Assembly: GCF_000426545.1 (NCBI RefSeq)
Contig: NZ_AUFO01000022.1
Location: 53,813-117,812, forward strand
Reading direction: 5' to 3'
Source: Paenibacillus massiliensis subsp. panacisoli DSM 21345
Lineage (GTDB): Bacteria; Bacillota; Bacilli; Paenibacillales; Paenibacillaceae
Length of the DNA: 64,000 bases
Shown in pieces: positions 9,405-19,158 of the stretch. Numbering within the stretch: position 1 is the stretch's first letter; each line of letters opens with the position of its first letter. Position numbers and translations under genes: made by a program. Below the pieces are notes generated by a model that did not search any database, was not told the origin of the DNA, and saw only the letters and a list, made by a program, of their open reading frames with translations.

Positions 9405-10657
9405 GTAGTTACAGAGAGCTTTCTCCATCACCGCGGACAATAATGACTCCAGGTCCCGTAGAGGTAGATCCACGAGTGCTAAGGGCTATGTCTTATCCGA
9501 TTTTGGGGCAATTTGACCCGGAATTCACAGCGTTGATGAACCAGACGATGGAGATGCTGCGCATGATATATCAGACGAACAACCAGTGGTGCTACCCGGT
9601 AGATGGCACATCACGCTCAGGCATTGAGGCGGTCCTAACCAGTCTGATCCGTCCGGGAGACAAGGTGCTGGTTCCTATTTTTGGACGCTTCGGTCATCTG
9701 CTGGTGGAACTTGCCGAGCGCTGTGGAGCGGAAGTCTGTATCCTGGAGCGGGACTGGGGAGGGGTCTTTGACCCCGAAGATATCATTCAGGAGGCCAAGC
9801 GAGTAAGGCTGGATCTAGTGGCCATGGTGCATGGCGAGACCTCTACGGGCCAAATACAGCCGCTCGCTGAGATCGGTGCAGCTTGCCGGGAGATGGACAT
9901 TTTACTTGTGGTGGATGCTGTGGCTACCATTGGAGGGGTGCCAGTCGAGACCGACGATTGGAAGCTTGATGCAGTTATGGGAGGAACACAGAAATGTTTG
10001 TCTGTCCCGGCAGGAATGGCCCCCCTAACCTATAATGAGCGCGCAGAGCAGCGGATTCAGGCACGGAAGCGAGTGGAACGGGGGCTGCGAGGTCCGATTG
10101 AGGACGCTAAGGTGGCACTAACGGTAACGGACCCAATCAAGTGTCGCCCCATTCAGAGCAATTATCTCGATCTGAGCCAGCTTCAGGATTACTGGAGTCC
10201 AGCGCGCCTGAATCATCATACAGAAGCGACCAACATGCTCTATGCATTGTATGAGGGCTTGCGGATTATTCTGGATGAAGGGCTGGAGGCACGCTTTGCC
10301 AGACACCGGCTGCATGAAGCAGCGCTGATGGCCGGACTTCAGGCATTGGGCCTGCAACTGTACGGGAATGTTGCGAGCAAGCTTACTGTAGTGACCTGTG
10401 TCCATATTCCAGTGGGAATCGATGGGGAGCAGGTGCGCTCGATGCTGCTTCATGATTTCGGGATCGAAATTGCTAGCTCATTTGGGCCATTACGAGGGAA
10501 AATCTGGAGAATCGGAACGATGGGCTATAGCTGTAGGCAGACAAATGTGCTGCATACGCTTGGAGCACTGGAGGCAGTATTGATTCGAAGTGGATATCGT
10601 GCACCAGCGGGAGAAGCTGTACAGGCAGCGCTGGATGTGTATCAAGGTAAGCATTAG
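9401..10657 (+). CDS. pucG: (S)-ureidoglycine--glyoxylate aminotransferase
   Basis: A class V PLP-dependent aminotransferase of 418 residues. PucG transfers the amino group of ureidoglycine to glyoxylate, giving oxalurate and glycine. The motif GGTQKCLSVPAG with Lys198 is the probable PLP Schiff-base site, and VVDAVATIGG carries the cofactor-binding Asp. The N-terminus (MTPGPVEVDPRVL) matches alanine-glyoxylate aminotransferase-like proteins. The start is TTG, overlapping the previous stop by four bases. Family resemblance to AgxT alone would leave the substrate open; the operon context makes the ureidoglycine role likely. Confidence 0.87.
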   Translation: MSSYRELSPSPRTIMTPGPVEVDPRVLRAMSYPILGQFDPEFTALMNQTMEMLRMIYQTNNQWCYPVDGTSRSGIEAVLTSLIRPGDKVLVPIFGRFGHLLVELAERCGAEVCILERDWGGVFDPEDIIQEAKRVRLDLVAMVHGETSTGQIQPLAEIGAACREMDILLVVDAVATIGGVPVETDDWKLDAVMGGTQKCLSVPAGMAPLTYNERAEQRIQARKRVERGLRGPIEDAKVALTVTDPIKCRPIQSNYLDLSQLQDYWSPARLNHHTEATNMLYALYEGLRIILDEGLEARFARHRLHEAALMAGLQALGLQLYGNVASKLTVVTCVHIPVGIDGEQVRSMLLHDFGIEIASSFGPLRGKIWRIGTMGYSCRQTNVLHTLGALEAVLIRSGYRAPAGEAVQAALDVYQGKH

Positions 10658-10670
10658 AGGGGGAGCACAT

Positions 10671-11993
10671 ATGGGGAGTATTTTAATACAGAGAGCACAG
10701 ATCGTTACCATGAATGCCGAAGAGGAGGTATTCATTGGCGACGTTCTTATAGAGAATCAGGTAATTAAGGAGATTGGTCCACATATTGAAGCACAAGCTG
10801 ATCGTGTCATTGATGCTCGCGGCAAAGTACTGCTGCCAGGCTTTGTGCAGACGCACATTCATCTGTGTCAGACCCTGTTTCGCGGGCGCGCAGACGATAT
10901 GGAGCTGATGGATTGGCTTCGCCAAAGAATCTGGCCGCTGGAGGCTGCTCACGATGAGGAATCCGTCTATTACTCGGCTCTGCTAGGCATAGGAGAGCTA
11001 ATATCAAGCGGGACCACTACAGTGCTGGATATGGAGACGGTGCATCACACCGAATCTGCATTTCAGGCCATGGCCCAGAGCGGCATACGAATTATCTCCG
11101 GCAAGGTGATGATGGATCATGGAGATGAGGTGCCCCTCCCGCTACGTGAGCGCACAGAGGATTCCATTCAGCAAAGTGTAGACCTGCTGGAGAAATGGAA
11201 TGGCTTTGGCGGTGGACGTATCCAGTATGCCTTCTGTCCAAGATTCGTAGTGTCCTGTACTGAGCAGCTTCTGACCGAGGTACGTGACCTGTCAGCACAG
11301 TATCATGTGCGGGTGCATACGCATGCTTCAGAGAATCAGGGCGAGATTGCGCTAGTTGAATCCGAGCGCGGTATGAGAAATATTATTTACCTGGATCATA
11401 TTGGTCTGGCTCATTCAAGACTAATTCTGGCGCATTGCATCTGGCTGAGTGAGGAGGAGAAGGAGATCATTCGTAAACGCGGGGTGAAGGTGACTCATTG
11501 CCCGGGCTCCAATCTGAAGCTTTCCTCAGGCATTGCGGATATTCCTGATCTGCTGAACCGCCATATTCATGTCGGACTTGGTGCCGACGGAGCACCCTGC
11601 AATAACAATCTGGATATGTTCCAGGAAATGCGCCTGACTGCGCTCATTCAGAAGATTCCACATGGTCCAACGGCAATGGATGCACGTACTGTCCTGAGAA
11701 TGGCAACGATGGGCGGAGCTGAGGTGCTGGGTATGGCCAAAGAGATCGGCAGCCTGGAGGCTGGGAAGAAGGCCGATATGATCTTGCTGGATCTGGATGA
11801 CTATCACACATACCCATCGTATGATACAGACATTTACTCCCGCATCGTCTATTCCACTACCCGGAGCAATATGGACACCGTTATTATTGACGGAGCTGTA
11901 GTGTTTGAGAATCGTATGGTGACAACCATAGATCGGGGCATCGTATTGCAGGAGGCGGATAAATCCATTGCGAGGTTGATACGTACAATGTAA
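10671..11993 (+). CDS. ATZ/TRZ-type amidohydrolase, probable purine deaminase
   Basis: A 440-residue metal-dependent hydrolase of the ATZ/TRZ subgroup, which contains guanine, 8-oxoguanine, S-adenosylhomocysteine and triazine deaminases. Seen: HIH (His62/His64), THASEN, LAHCIWL with the next metal His, and LGADGAPCNN with the catalytic Asp. Position in the purine operon suggests it feeds the pathway by deaminating guanine or a related purine, but the sequence does not decide between guanine and adenosine-type substrates. The ATG at 10671 has GAGGGGGAG before it; a longer in-frame start at 10590 would run back into pucG and is not used. Confidence 0.78.
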   Translation: MGSILIQRAQIVTMNAEEEVFIGDVLIENQVIKEIGPHIEAQADRVIDARGKVLLPGFVQTHIHLCQTLFRGRADDMELMDWLRQRIWPLEAAHDEESVYYSALLGIGELISSGTTTVLDMETVHHTESAFQAMAQSGIRIISGKVMMDHGDEVPLPLRERTEDSIQQSVDLLEKWNGFGGGRIQYAFCPRFVVSCTEQLLTEVRDLSAQYHVRVHTHASENQGEIALVESERGMRNIIYLDHIGLAHSRLILAHCIWLSEEEKEIIRKRGVKVTHCPGSNLKLSSGIADIPDLLNRHIHVGLGADGAPCNNNLDMFQEMRLTALIQKIPHGPTAMDARTVLRMATMGGAEVLGMAKEIGSLEAGKKADMILLDLDDYHTYPSYDTDIYSRIVYSTTRSNMDTVIIDGAVVFENRMVTTIDRGIVLQEADKSIARLIRTM

Positions 11994-12143
11994 TTTTCGT
12001 TTCTACTTGATGTGAACTGATGGACATTCATGGGATTGTTGCAAGTTCTGAACCGTTGGCTCTAGAGATTATTACGAACTATATAAGCTCGCGCAGCCAA
12101 GTGAAGCCAAGGTGCATACCACGCTGAAGGGAGGAAGCCTCGT

Positions 12144-13253
12144 ATGGATATGGCGGAATTATGTGTTCATGCTGTCAAAGGCGGAGAACGAAAGGTGCTA
12201 GTAACAGCCGTATATGTTGAGGGTCATGCGTACCGCAAAGAAGGGGCTTCCATGCTGCTCGGGGAAGATGGGGGAGTCTGGGGGAGCATTAGTCCCGGCT
12301 GTATAGAGGAGGATCTTCGGGAACGGGTCTGCGAGGTACTGTCCACAGGGAAAATTGCCAAAGTTCCCTATGATATGAGACCTGTGGACGATCTGTCCTG
12401 GGGTGAGCATGTCGGCTGTGGTGGACTGATGCATCTGGTGCTTGAGCCAGTCGTGCAGCAGCTCCAGATGGCCATGGAGACGATGGTTGATCTGTTTGGA
12501 AAAGGACACCATGTTATCCTCACACGTACCTACGATTGGCTTGCCGAGTGCGCAGAATATAGGCTGGAAATTGCCGGGCATGCTATTGATAATGGGCTAG
12601 TTGCGTCAGGCAATTTGGCATCATTGGCTGCAATTCATGTAGACAATAGCCATGAGCAGATGCTCGCACATACTGAGCATCAGCCTTGGCCTGATAGCTA
12701 TGTGCGGACTTATCGACCCCAGCCACGCCTTGTGATCTTCGGTGCTGGACCTGATGCGGAGCCCGTATGTAAGCTGGCTCTTGCCACAGGCTTCCGTGTA
12801 GTTATGGCGGATTGGAGGACAGCGCGGCTAACTGCAGAGAATTTTGCAGGAGCTGATCTGATCCATGGCTTCCCACAGGAATTATTGTATGGACAGCTTC
12901 GTATCATGGAGACGGATTTTGTGCTCCTCATGAGCCATCAATATCAGCGTGAGCGTGAGCTGCTAGAGCTGCTGGCAGAGAGCACATGTGCGTACATCGG
13001 CATTATGGGAACGAAGGGAAGAACAGCACGCTTGCTGGAGGGATTGCCCACATTCTTGAATTTGCATTCTCCTGTTGGGCTCTCCATTGGCTCAGATGGA
13101 CCGGAGGAGATTGCTGTCAGCATCATGGCTGAGTTGATTGCGATTCGAAGGGGAACAGCCAAGGCGCAGTCACAGTCCTTGAAGGAGGGGTGGTATTATG
13201 AGCGTCACCGGAGTGATTCTGGCAGCCGGCCAAAGTTCGCGACTGGGTCGTGA
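12144..13253 (+). CDS. pucA: XdhC-family xanthine dehydrogenase maturation protein
   Basis: XdhC/CoxI proteins bind molybdenum cofactor, help sulfurate it, and insert it into xanthine dehydrogenase. The 369-residue product has the N-terminal XdhC segment with the conserved GSISPGCIEEDL cysteine and HVGCGG, and a C-terminal Rossmann domain (LVIFGAGPDAEP) with the usual late IGIMGTKGR. It has its own GGGAGG site after a 150-base gap in which I see nothing else. It overlaps pucB by 56 bases. In B. subtilis pucA and pucB likewise precede the structural xdh genes. Confidence 0.87.
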   Translation: MDMAELCVHAVKGGERKVLVTAVYVEGHAYRKEGASMLLGEDGGVWGSISPGCIEEDLRERVCEVLSTGKIAKVPYDMRPVDDLSWGEHVGCGGLMHLVLEPVVQQLQMAMETMVDLFGKGHHVILTRTYDWLAECAEYRLEIAGHAIDNGLVASGNLASLAAIHVDNSHEQMLAHTEHQPWPDSYVRTYRPQPRLVIFGAGPDAEPVCKLALATGFRVVMADWRTARLTAENFAGADLIHGFPQELLYGQLRIMETDFVLLMSHQYQRERELLELLAESTCAYIGIMGTKGRTARLLEGLPTFLNLHSPVGLSIGSDGPEEIAVSIMAELIAIRRGTAKAQSQSLKEGWYYERHRSDSGSRPKFATGS

Positions 13254-13857
13254 CAAGCTGGCGGAGCTACTGCTGGATGGTCGTTCGATCGGAGCAAGAG
13301 TAGTAGATACTGCCCTGAATTCACGGCTTGACCATGTGCTTGTAGTGGGACGGCAATGCTCCCAGCCAGATTGGCTTACATCCATCTTCGATGAAGCACT
13401 CCGACAAGACAGAGCAGAATATCTACATTGTACAAAGGCTGACACGGGCATGTCTGCTTCCCTGCAATGTGGACTGGAAGGGGCTATTCGTCGAGGAGCG
13501 CAAGCGATTATGATTTTGCTGGCTGATCAGCCTTTCATGCAGGCGAGTAGTCTGGATGCATTATTACAGCTTTATTATGATCTCCACAATTCCACTCGAC
13601 CAGAGCAGAGCTTCGATTATATTGCTGCCCGTAACGGAGCCTCCCCCCAGCCCCCGGTTATATTGACATCCACCATGTATGAGGCAGTGCGACAGCTACA
13701 GGGAGACTGTGGTGCAGGCATACTGCTCAAGAGCGCTAGATACAGAGGTATCTATTGTGACTACTCTGCTGATCTGTTCATGGATGCAGATACGGAGACG
13801 GCGCTCATGCACCTTCGAGAACAAGAGAGGAGGGTGATGAGTCTTGCAAATGAATAG
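13198..13857 (+). CDS. pucB: MobA/MocA-like nucleotidyltransferase for molybdenum cofactor
   Basis: The 219-residue protein begins with the nucleotidyltransferase signature LAAGQSSRLGRDK (LAAGxSxRxGxxK) and carries the MILLADQPF block around the metal-binding Asp. Members attach CMP or GMP to molybdopterin before its insertion into the enzyme; for xanthine dehydrogenase the MocA-type CTP reaction is expected. The start lies inside the end of pucA and its own end overlaps the TTG start of pucC by 14 bases, so translation of the three genes is probably coupled. Confidence 0.85.
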   Translation: MSVTGVILAAGQSSRLGRDKLAELLLDGRSIGARVVDTALNSRLDHVLVVGRQCSQPDWLTSIFDEALRQDRAEYLHCTKADTGMSASLQCGLEGAIRRGAQAIMILLADQPFMQASSLDALLQLYYDLHNSTRPEQSFDYIAARNGASPQPPVILTSTMYEAVRQLQGDCGAGILLKSARYRGIYCDYSADLFMDADTETALMHLREQERRVMSLANE

Positions 13858-14750
13858 CCACTCGATCTCTCCTTCAATGAGCCAGCCGACTGTGAGCTTG
13901 CCAACGACACAGGAGGAGTTGCTGCATACCAGATCAGTATTGGGTGTCGGGGCAACTATCGTGGCAGGAGGAACCCTGCTACGGACCCAATGGGAAGGGG
14001 GCGCAGTGCCTGTCCCATCCAACCTGATCGGCTTGGATGCGCTTGAACAGCTGCACGGAATCTCTGAACAAGAACGTGCTCTACGCATCGGTGCGATGAC
14101 ACGACTGAAGGATTGTATCAGCAATACAGCCGTTGTAGAATGTGCGCCGCTACTGTCAGAGGCAGTTCGTCATATTGCTGCCCCTTCTATTCGGAATTTA
14201 GCCACGCTCGGCGGTAACATTGTATCTACGGTTGGCGATGCTCTGCCAGCTCTGCTGGTTATGAATGCCGAATTGGAATGGCTCGGGCAGGAGAGCTTCA
14301 TAAGACAATCTCTTAGGGATTGGTTAGATAGCGCCCGTAGCAATGGCATTGATCGTGAAGCTGTTCTATGTGCCGCGCATATCCCGCGAGTGGCTGGACC
14401 CCAAGTGAGCTTTTTCAAAAAAGTAGGCAGAAGAGCGGCTTTCACCCCTGCCCTTGTGAGCGTTGCTTTTGAGGGAGTCCAGGATTCGGGCAGGAAAGTG
14501 GATATCGGCTGCTCTGGCGGCTGGTGGCGGTGCATGTATCCCAGCAAGACTCCCTCGCTCGGAGGAATTACTGTTATCCATGCAGCCATGGATGACAGAT
14601 TACGGTAAACTTGCACGAACGATACAAGAGGAATTTGCGGCGAATACAGATGTGTTCGCTACAGCCGAATACCGAAGCAGTCTTGCCGCCAATCTGCTTA
14701 CCGCTGGATTATTTGAGAGCATGGAGAGTATTCACAAAGCAAAGGAGTGA
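13844..14750 (+). pseudogene. pucC: xanthine dehydrogenase FAD-binding subunit, apparent frameshift
   Basis: The FAD subunit of xanthine dehydrogenase (CoxM/XdhB type) passes electrons from the iron-sulfur subunit to NAD+. The first frame (from TTG 13844, spaced 9 bases after AGGAGGG) encodes the family N-terminus, including the FAD-contact segments AGGTLLRT and APSIRNLATLGGNI, and continues to about FEGVQDSGRKVDI. It then becomes nonsense and stops at 14608. From about 14500 the next frame supplies the expected continuation (AALAAGGGACIPARL and so on) to the stop at 14748-14750, overlapping the pucD ribosome site. One extra base, or two missing, near 14496-14505 explains this. It is either a real inactivating mutation or a sequencing error. 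Confidence 0.8.
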
Positions 14751-14755
14751 GCCGA

Positions 14756-17071
14756 ATGTTGCTGAATCGTGAGAACAGCGGCACACGCTGGTATAAGCGG
14801 CCTGACGGACCTGAGAAGGTCACAGGCCGTCTTTCATATCTGACCGACCTATCCCATCCGGATATGCTGTATGGTCGTGTGCTACGAAGTGAATATCCAC
14901 ATGCCAGAATTGTAGCCGTTGATCTGGAAGCTGCGCTACGTCTCGACGGTGTACGTGCAGTCCTTACCTGGCGGGATGTACCCGGTCTGAATCGATTTGG
15001 CATCGCCACACCAGACCAGCCCGTCTTCTGTGAGGATCTGGTCAGATATACAGGAGACGCGATAGCTGCTGTTGCAGCAGACACGCCTGAGCTGGCGGAA
15101 GCAGCTCTGGCACTGATCAAGGTCAGCTACGAGGAATTGCCGGTTGTGGATTCGCCCGAAGCGGCACTGGAAGAGCAGGCACCGAAGCTACATCCCCAAG
15201 GCAACGTACTACACCGTACTGAGGTGAAGCGTGGCGATGCTGAGGCCGCTTTTGCGGAGTGTGTGCATGTTGTAAAGGAAACATATTATACCCCGCGCCA
15301 AATGCATACCTACATGGAGCTGGAGGGAGGCCTCTTCGTTCCTGAGGAGGATGGCAGACTTACGGTGTATGCTGCCACTCAGCACGGCTACAAGGATCGA
15401 ATGCAGCTATCCCGCATTCTTGCCCTGCCCGAGGAAGCGATTCGGGTCATTTCCAGTCCGATTGGGGGCTCCTTTGGTGGAAAGGACGAGTTGAATGTAC
15501 AGCCATACGGTGCGCTGCTTGCCCTGCATTGTGGTCGTCCAGTGAAATTTCATAACTCACGTAAGGAATCTGTCCGGGCAGGACTCAAGCGACACCCAAT
15601 GAAGATCGAGATGATGACAGGTACGGATGAACAAGGCTACTTGGTTGCCCATCGGGTAAGAATGATGTCGGATACCGGAGCATATGCGACATTGGGCGCT
15701 CCCGTATTGAATTTTGCGACAGAGCACTGTCTCGGGCCTTACAGCATTCCGCATGTGGATGTAGAAGGAATGGCTGTATACACGAATAATGGTGTAGCAG
15801 GCGAGTTCAGAGGTTTCGGGGGTAATCAGACTATATTCGCCGTAGAAGGACAGATGGATCGACTTGCTGCTCTTCTGAGCATGGACCCTTGGGAATTCAG
15901 GCGCAGGAACATGCGGAGTAGCAGTGACCCAGGCCCCTTGGAGCAACGAATACTGGAGACGGAGGGGCTAGCTCAGGTGTGGGAAGCCGTAGAGAGCTCT
16001 TCGCTGTGGCAGAGCAGGAGAGGTAGTATAGAGGAAGAGAAGCGTCTACCATGGATACGTCGGGGGATCGGCGCCTCTCTAGCCATGCATGGAGCAGGAC
16101 TGGGCTATGGACTACCTGATCCAGCAGGTGGCCGACTGTCACTTACCGAAAAGGGGCTTATTGAGGTGGCCTTCAGCTACGAGGAATTCGGTCAAGGATT
16201 GGTGGCTACGCTCGAAATGATGCTGATGGACCTGTTCAACTGCTCCGCCTCGGATCTTAGCATCATCATTGGGGATACAGACCTCGTGCCGCACAGCGGG
16301 TCAAGTACAGCTTCGCGGTCTACGACGATGGCATGGATGGCCCTGCAGCGACTGAAGGACCCTTTCCTGAAGCAAATCGTGGGGATTGCTTCAGCCTTGA
16401 CAGGCATTATTCCAGAGCAGCTGGTTACGGGACCCGGAGGTGTATGGCAGGTGGAGGAATACAGGCGCATGGCTGCGACACGGTTACGTCCACGCGTGAC
16501 TTATGCAGAGATTGTGGCAGCTGCGACGGAGCCCCTTGTGTTCGATACACGGTTCGATTATCCGACTACACCAGATGCGGTCATGGGCGGCCATTTTCTA
16601 TATACGTATGCAGCCGTCATCGCAGAGGTGGAAGTGAATCTGTTGACTGGCGAAGCCAAGCTACAGGATACCCGTCATATCGTAGCTGCGGGGCCAGTTA
16701 TGAATCCCATGGGATATTTGGGACAAATCGAGGGCGGTAGTGTCATGGCACTGGGCTTCACTTTGACAGAGGATGCGGTTATGACACAAGGCCGCTATGC
16801 AACACCGAATCTGGATACGTATATCATTCCGACGGTGCGGGACATCCACAGCTCGCTGGAGGTAGAGGCGATTGAAGCGCTGCCGGAGGGCGATCCTTAC
16901 GGACCACGTGGTGTAGGTGAGGTCGGATCAGTGGCGCTGGCTCCTGCGATTGCTGAGGCTATATATCAAGCTACAGGTGTGCGAGTGAAGCACCTGCCAG
17001 TCAGAAGGGAGCTGCTCATGAGACCTCTTGATTCGCTCATAGGGCAGGAGAAAGGAGTGAAGTGGGGATGA
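14756..17071 (+). CDS. pucD: xanthine dehydrogenase molybdenum-binding subunit
   Basis: The large subunit holds the molybdenum cofactor and hydroxylates hypoxanthine/xanthine to urate. The 771-residue product shows the GGSFGGKDE cofactor loop (about 237), the GEFRGFGGNQ segment, and the catalytic glutamate in PRGVGEVGS (Glu722), with APAIAEAIYQATG after it. The ATG at 14756 is chosen because AAAGGAG lies 8 bases upstream; an in-frame GTG at 14747 lies within that site. The stop overlaps the pucE start as ATGA. The arrangement C-D-E follows the B. subtilis order. Confidence 0.92.
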   Translation: MLLNRENSGTRWYKRPDGPEKVTGRLSYLTDLSHPDMLYGRVLRSEYPHARIVAVDLEAALRLDGVRAVLTWRDVPGLNRFGIATPDQPVFCEDLVRYTGDAIAAVAADTPELAEAALALIKVSYEELPVVDSPEAALEEQAPKLHPQGNVLHRTEVKRGDAEAAFAECVHVVKETYYTPRQMHTYMELEGGLFVPEEDGRLTVYAATQHGYKDRMQLSRILALPEEAIRVISSPIGGSFGGKDELNVQPYGALLALHCGRPVKFHNSRKESVRAGLKRHPMKIEMMTGTDEQGYLVAHRVRMMSDTGAYATLGAPVLNFATEHCLGPYSIPHVDVEGMAVYTNNGVAGEFRGFGGNQTIFAVEGQMDRLAALLSMDPWEFRRRNMRSSSDPGPLEQRILETEGLAQVWEAVESSSLWQSRRGSIEEEKRLPWIRRGIGASLAMHGAGLGYGLPDPAGGRLSLTEKGLIEVAFSYEEFGQGLVATLEMMLMDLFNCSASDLSIIIGDTDLVPHSGSSTASRSTTMAWMALQRLKDPFLKQIVGIASALTGIIPEQLVTGPGGVWQVEEYRRMAATRLRPRVTYAEIVAAATEPLVFDTRFDYPTTPDAVMGGHFLYTYAAVIAEVEVNLLTGEAKLQDTRHIVAAGPVMNPMGYLGQIEGGSVMALGFTLTEDAVMTQGRYATPNLDTYIIPTVRDIHSSLEVEAIEALPEGDPYGPRGVGEVGSVALAPAIAEAIYQATGVRVKHLPVRRELLMRPLDSLIGQEKGVKWG

Positions 17072-17661
17072 GTGAGCAAGCGTATCTATGGAGAGCAGAG
17101 CTGAATGGCCGTCAGATCGAGCTTGCGGTAGCTCCTTCTCGCCGTTTGATCGATATACTACGTACAGATCTGCAACAAACAGGAACGAAGATTTCCTGTG
17201 AGATTGGACGATGTGGAGCATGCATGGTATTGATCGACGGGGTCGCAATGAATTCCTGCCTGCTCATGGCTTATCAGTGTCAGGACCGCAGCATCGTGAC
17301 TATAGAAGGATTAGGTTCAGAAGACTGTGCTGACCGAGCCATTGCCAAAGATTCAACAGCAGAAGACGATCAGAAGATGAACACGAGCGTTATCGCTATC
17401 CAAGGAAAGAAGGCTATTCTTCATCCGATCCAGGAAGCCTTTGTGGAAGAGGGTGGCTTTCAGTGCGGTTATTGTACACCGGGTATGATTCTGTCCACCA
17501 AAGCACTGCTTGATCAGAACCCGAGCCCCGTGAAAGCAGACATTGAAGAAGCGTTATACGGCAATCTATGCCGTTGCACAGGCTATAGCGGAATTATTCG
17601 AGCTGTTGAGCAGGCTGCTGTGAAATGCCGACAGCAGAAGCTACAAAAGCAAGAACAGTGA
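17068..17661 (+). CDS. pucE: xanthine dehydrogenase 2Fe-2S subunit
   Basis: The small subunit binds two [2Fe-2S] clusters and relays electrons from the molybdenum centre to FAD. The 197 residues contain the ferredoxin-type cysteines in CEIGRCGACMVLIDG and a later Cys for cluster one, and CGYCTPGM plus LCRCTGY for the second cluster. There is an insertion of about 40 residues (ADRAIAKDSTAED and onward) between the two domains, making it longer than the usual 150-175. Start ATG 17068 overlaps the pucD stop. It is the last gene of the operon, followed by the hairpin at 17784. Confidence 0.92.
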   Translation: MSEQAYLWRAELNGRQIELAVAPSRRLIDILRTDLQQTGTKISCEIGRCGACMVLIDGVAMNSCLLMAYQCQDRSIVTIEGLGSEDCADRAIAKDSTAEDDQKMNTSVIAIQGKKAILHPIQEAFVEEGGFQCGYCTPGMILSTKALLDQNPSPVKADIEEALYGNLCRCTGYSGIIRAVEQAAVKCRQQKLQKQEQ

Positions 17662-17783
17662 TATATAGAGTCTGCTTCCAATTCAGTGAGCAAAATAAAT
17701 CTTGCAAGCAAGGCATCATGTATCTCACGGTTACTTCTCTTCATTACCTTCTGAATCGAATAGGATGCATCCCGGACTAACAT

Positions 17784-17828
17784 AGTCGAAGGAAGGCTTC
17801 GCAGGAAGCGCTCACCTTCGACTTTTCT
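17784..17828 (+). terminator. terminator of the purine operon
   Basis: AGTCGAAGG (17784-17792) pairs with CCTTCGACT (17815-17823), with a smaller GCTTC/GAAGC stem inside, then TTTTCTTTT. The rest of the 318-base gap up to 17980 holds no gene I can support. Confidence 0.75.
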
Positions 17829-17979
17829 TTTGCTTCTGAAAGAAAAGGTATCAATTATGTTAAAAAAATGAAACTTTCCGCCAATTATATTAGTTTATGA
17901 TAGGCGTAATTATTGCACATTTCGTCATTATGCATTCAATCCAACAATCGTGTAGAACGAGCATAAGGAGATGATCAGG

Positions 17980-19095
17980 GTGAGTGAGCGTCCCTTACCC
18001 AACAGGTCTGTTCGACGACAATCTGGCAGACGACAGCAACGAAGACGGCTGCGAAAAGCCACGCTACATGTCCTCGTCTTCTTCCTCATAGCTGGTCTAA
18101 CAGGCGGCGGCTGGCTCATGTTCACATCCTCAGGTGAGGAGTTCCGTTACCGTATAGCGGATACGCTTATAACCACTCAGCATCGACACTGGGCCAAGTA
18201 CATTATTGGACAGGACGAGCTGGATAAAAGAGTGGCTGAATACCAGGCCAGATTCGAGCAAATGGGCGAAGAGACGGATCATCATACGATTCAGACTCCT
18301 GCAATACCTGTTGCAGCCGTACAAGAGGAGCAGCCGCTAATAGAGATTGAGGAAGTATCCGGCAAGAGCTATCACGGCTTCGTAATGACGGTCCACGATC
18401 CTACCAAGATCAGATTAGGTGTCCCGGCACAGCAGGGTAAAGGCGAGAAGGTATCCAGCATGGTCAAGCGTCTGGGTGCCGTGGCTGGAGTGAATGGTGG
18501 TGGCTTTGCAGATCCTAACTGGAAAGGCAATGGCTTCAAGCCGATTGGTGTTGTCATTTCTCAAGGGAAGTTATTTTATAACGGCTTGGGTAAGAAGGCT
18601 TCTACCCAGATCGTCGGAATCGATAAGCAGGGCAAGATGATCGCAGGGCACTATTCTCTGGAAGAATTGAACCGGATGGAGGTTCAGGAGGCTGTAACCT
18701 TTCAGCCAAGGCTGATCGTGAATGGCAAAGGTCTGATCCGTAATCATGCAGAAGGGTGGGGCATTGCTCCGCGAACAGCCATGGGTCAGCGAGCTGATGG
18801 AGCGATACTCTTCGTTATCATTGACGGAAGACAGCCAGGTTATAGCATTGGTGCGGATCTCTATGACATGCAGAATATTTTGCTGGAGCGGGGTGCCGTC
18901 ATTGCGGCGAATCTGGATGGAGGCTCTTCTACGGTGCTTGTACACAACGAAGCAATTGTCAATAAGCCTTCCTCCGAGTATGGAGAGCGTTACCTGCCAA
19001 CGGCATTCCTCGTATTTGAGCATCCGGAGCAGGCGAATATACCAAATATCTGGGAAGGCTTGAGACCTGAGAATATTGATGCCGGGAAAAAGTAG
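17980..19095 (+). CDS. membrane-anchored NAGPA-domain (phosphodiester glycosidase-like) protein
   Basis: The 371-residue product has a very basic N-terminus (many Arg in the first 30 residues), one membrane segment or uncleaved signal near 33-50 (VLVFFLIAGLTGGGWL), a short linker, and a C-terminal domain resembling the NAGPA/phosphodiester glycosidase fold, with GVNGGGFAD, APRTAMGQ and NLDGGSSTVL. Related bacterial proteins are exported and linked to cell-wall or exopolysaccharide metabolism; the substrate is unknown. GTG 17980 is preferred over the ATG at 17971 because AAGGAG directly abuts that ATG and is 9 bases from the GTG. Confidence 0.75.
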   Translation: MSERPLPNRSVRRQSGRRQQRRRLRKATLHVLVFFLIAGLTGGGWLMFTSSGEEFRYRIADTLITTQHRHWAKYIIGQDELDKRVAEYQARFEQMGEETDHHTIQTPAIPVAAVQEEQPLIEIEEVSGKSYHGFVMTVHDPTKIRLGVPAQQGKGEKVSSMVKRLGAVAGVNGGGFADPNWKGNGFKPIGVVISQGKLFYNGLGKKASTQIVGIDKQGKMIAGHYSLEELNRMEVQEAVTFQPRLIVNGKGLIRNHAEGWGIAPRTAMGQRADGAILFVIIDGRQPGYSIGADLYDMQNILLERGAVIAANLDGGSSTVLVHNEAIVNKPSSEYGERYLPTAFLVFEHPEQANIPNIWEGLRPENIDAGKK

Positions 19096-19158
19096 ATTGC
19101 CGCGTTAGTTTTAGCCTATGCAAGTCATGGCAAGCCTATGAAAGGGGATGAATGTCGT

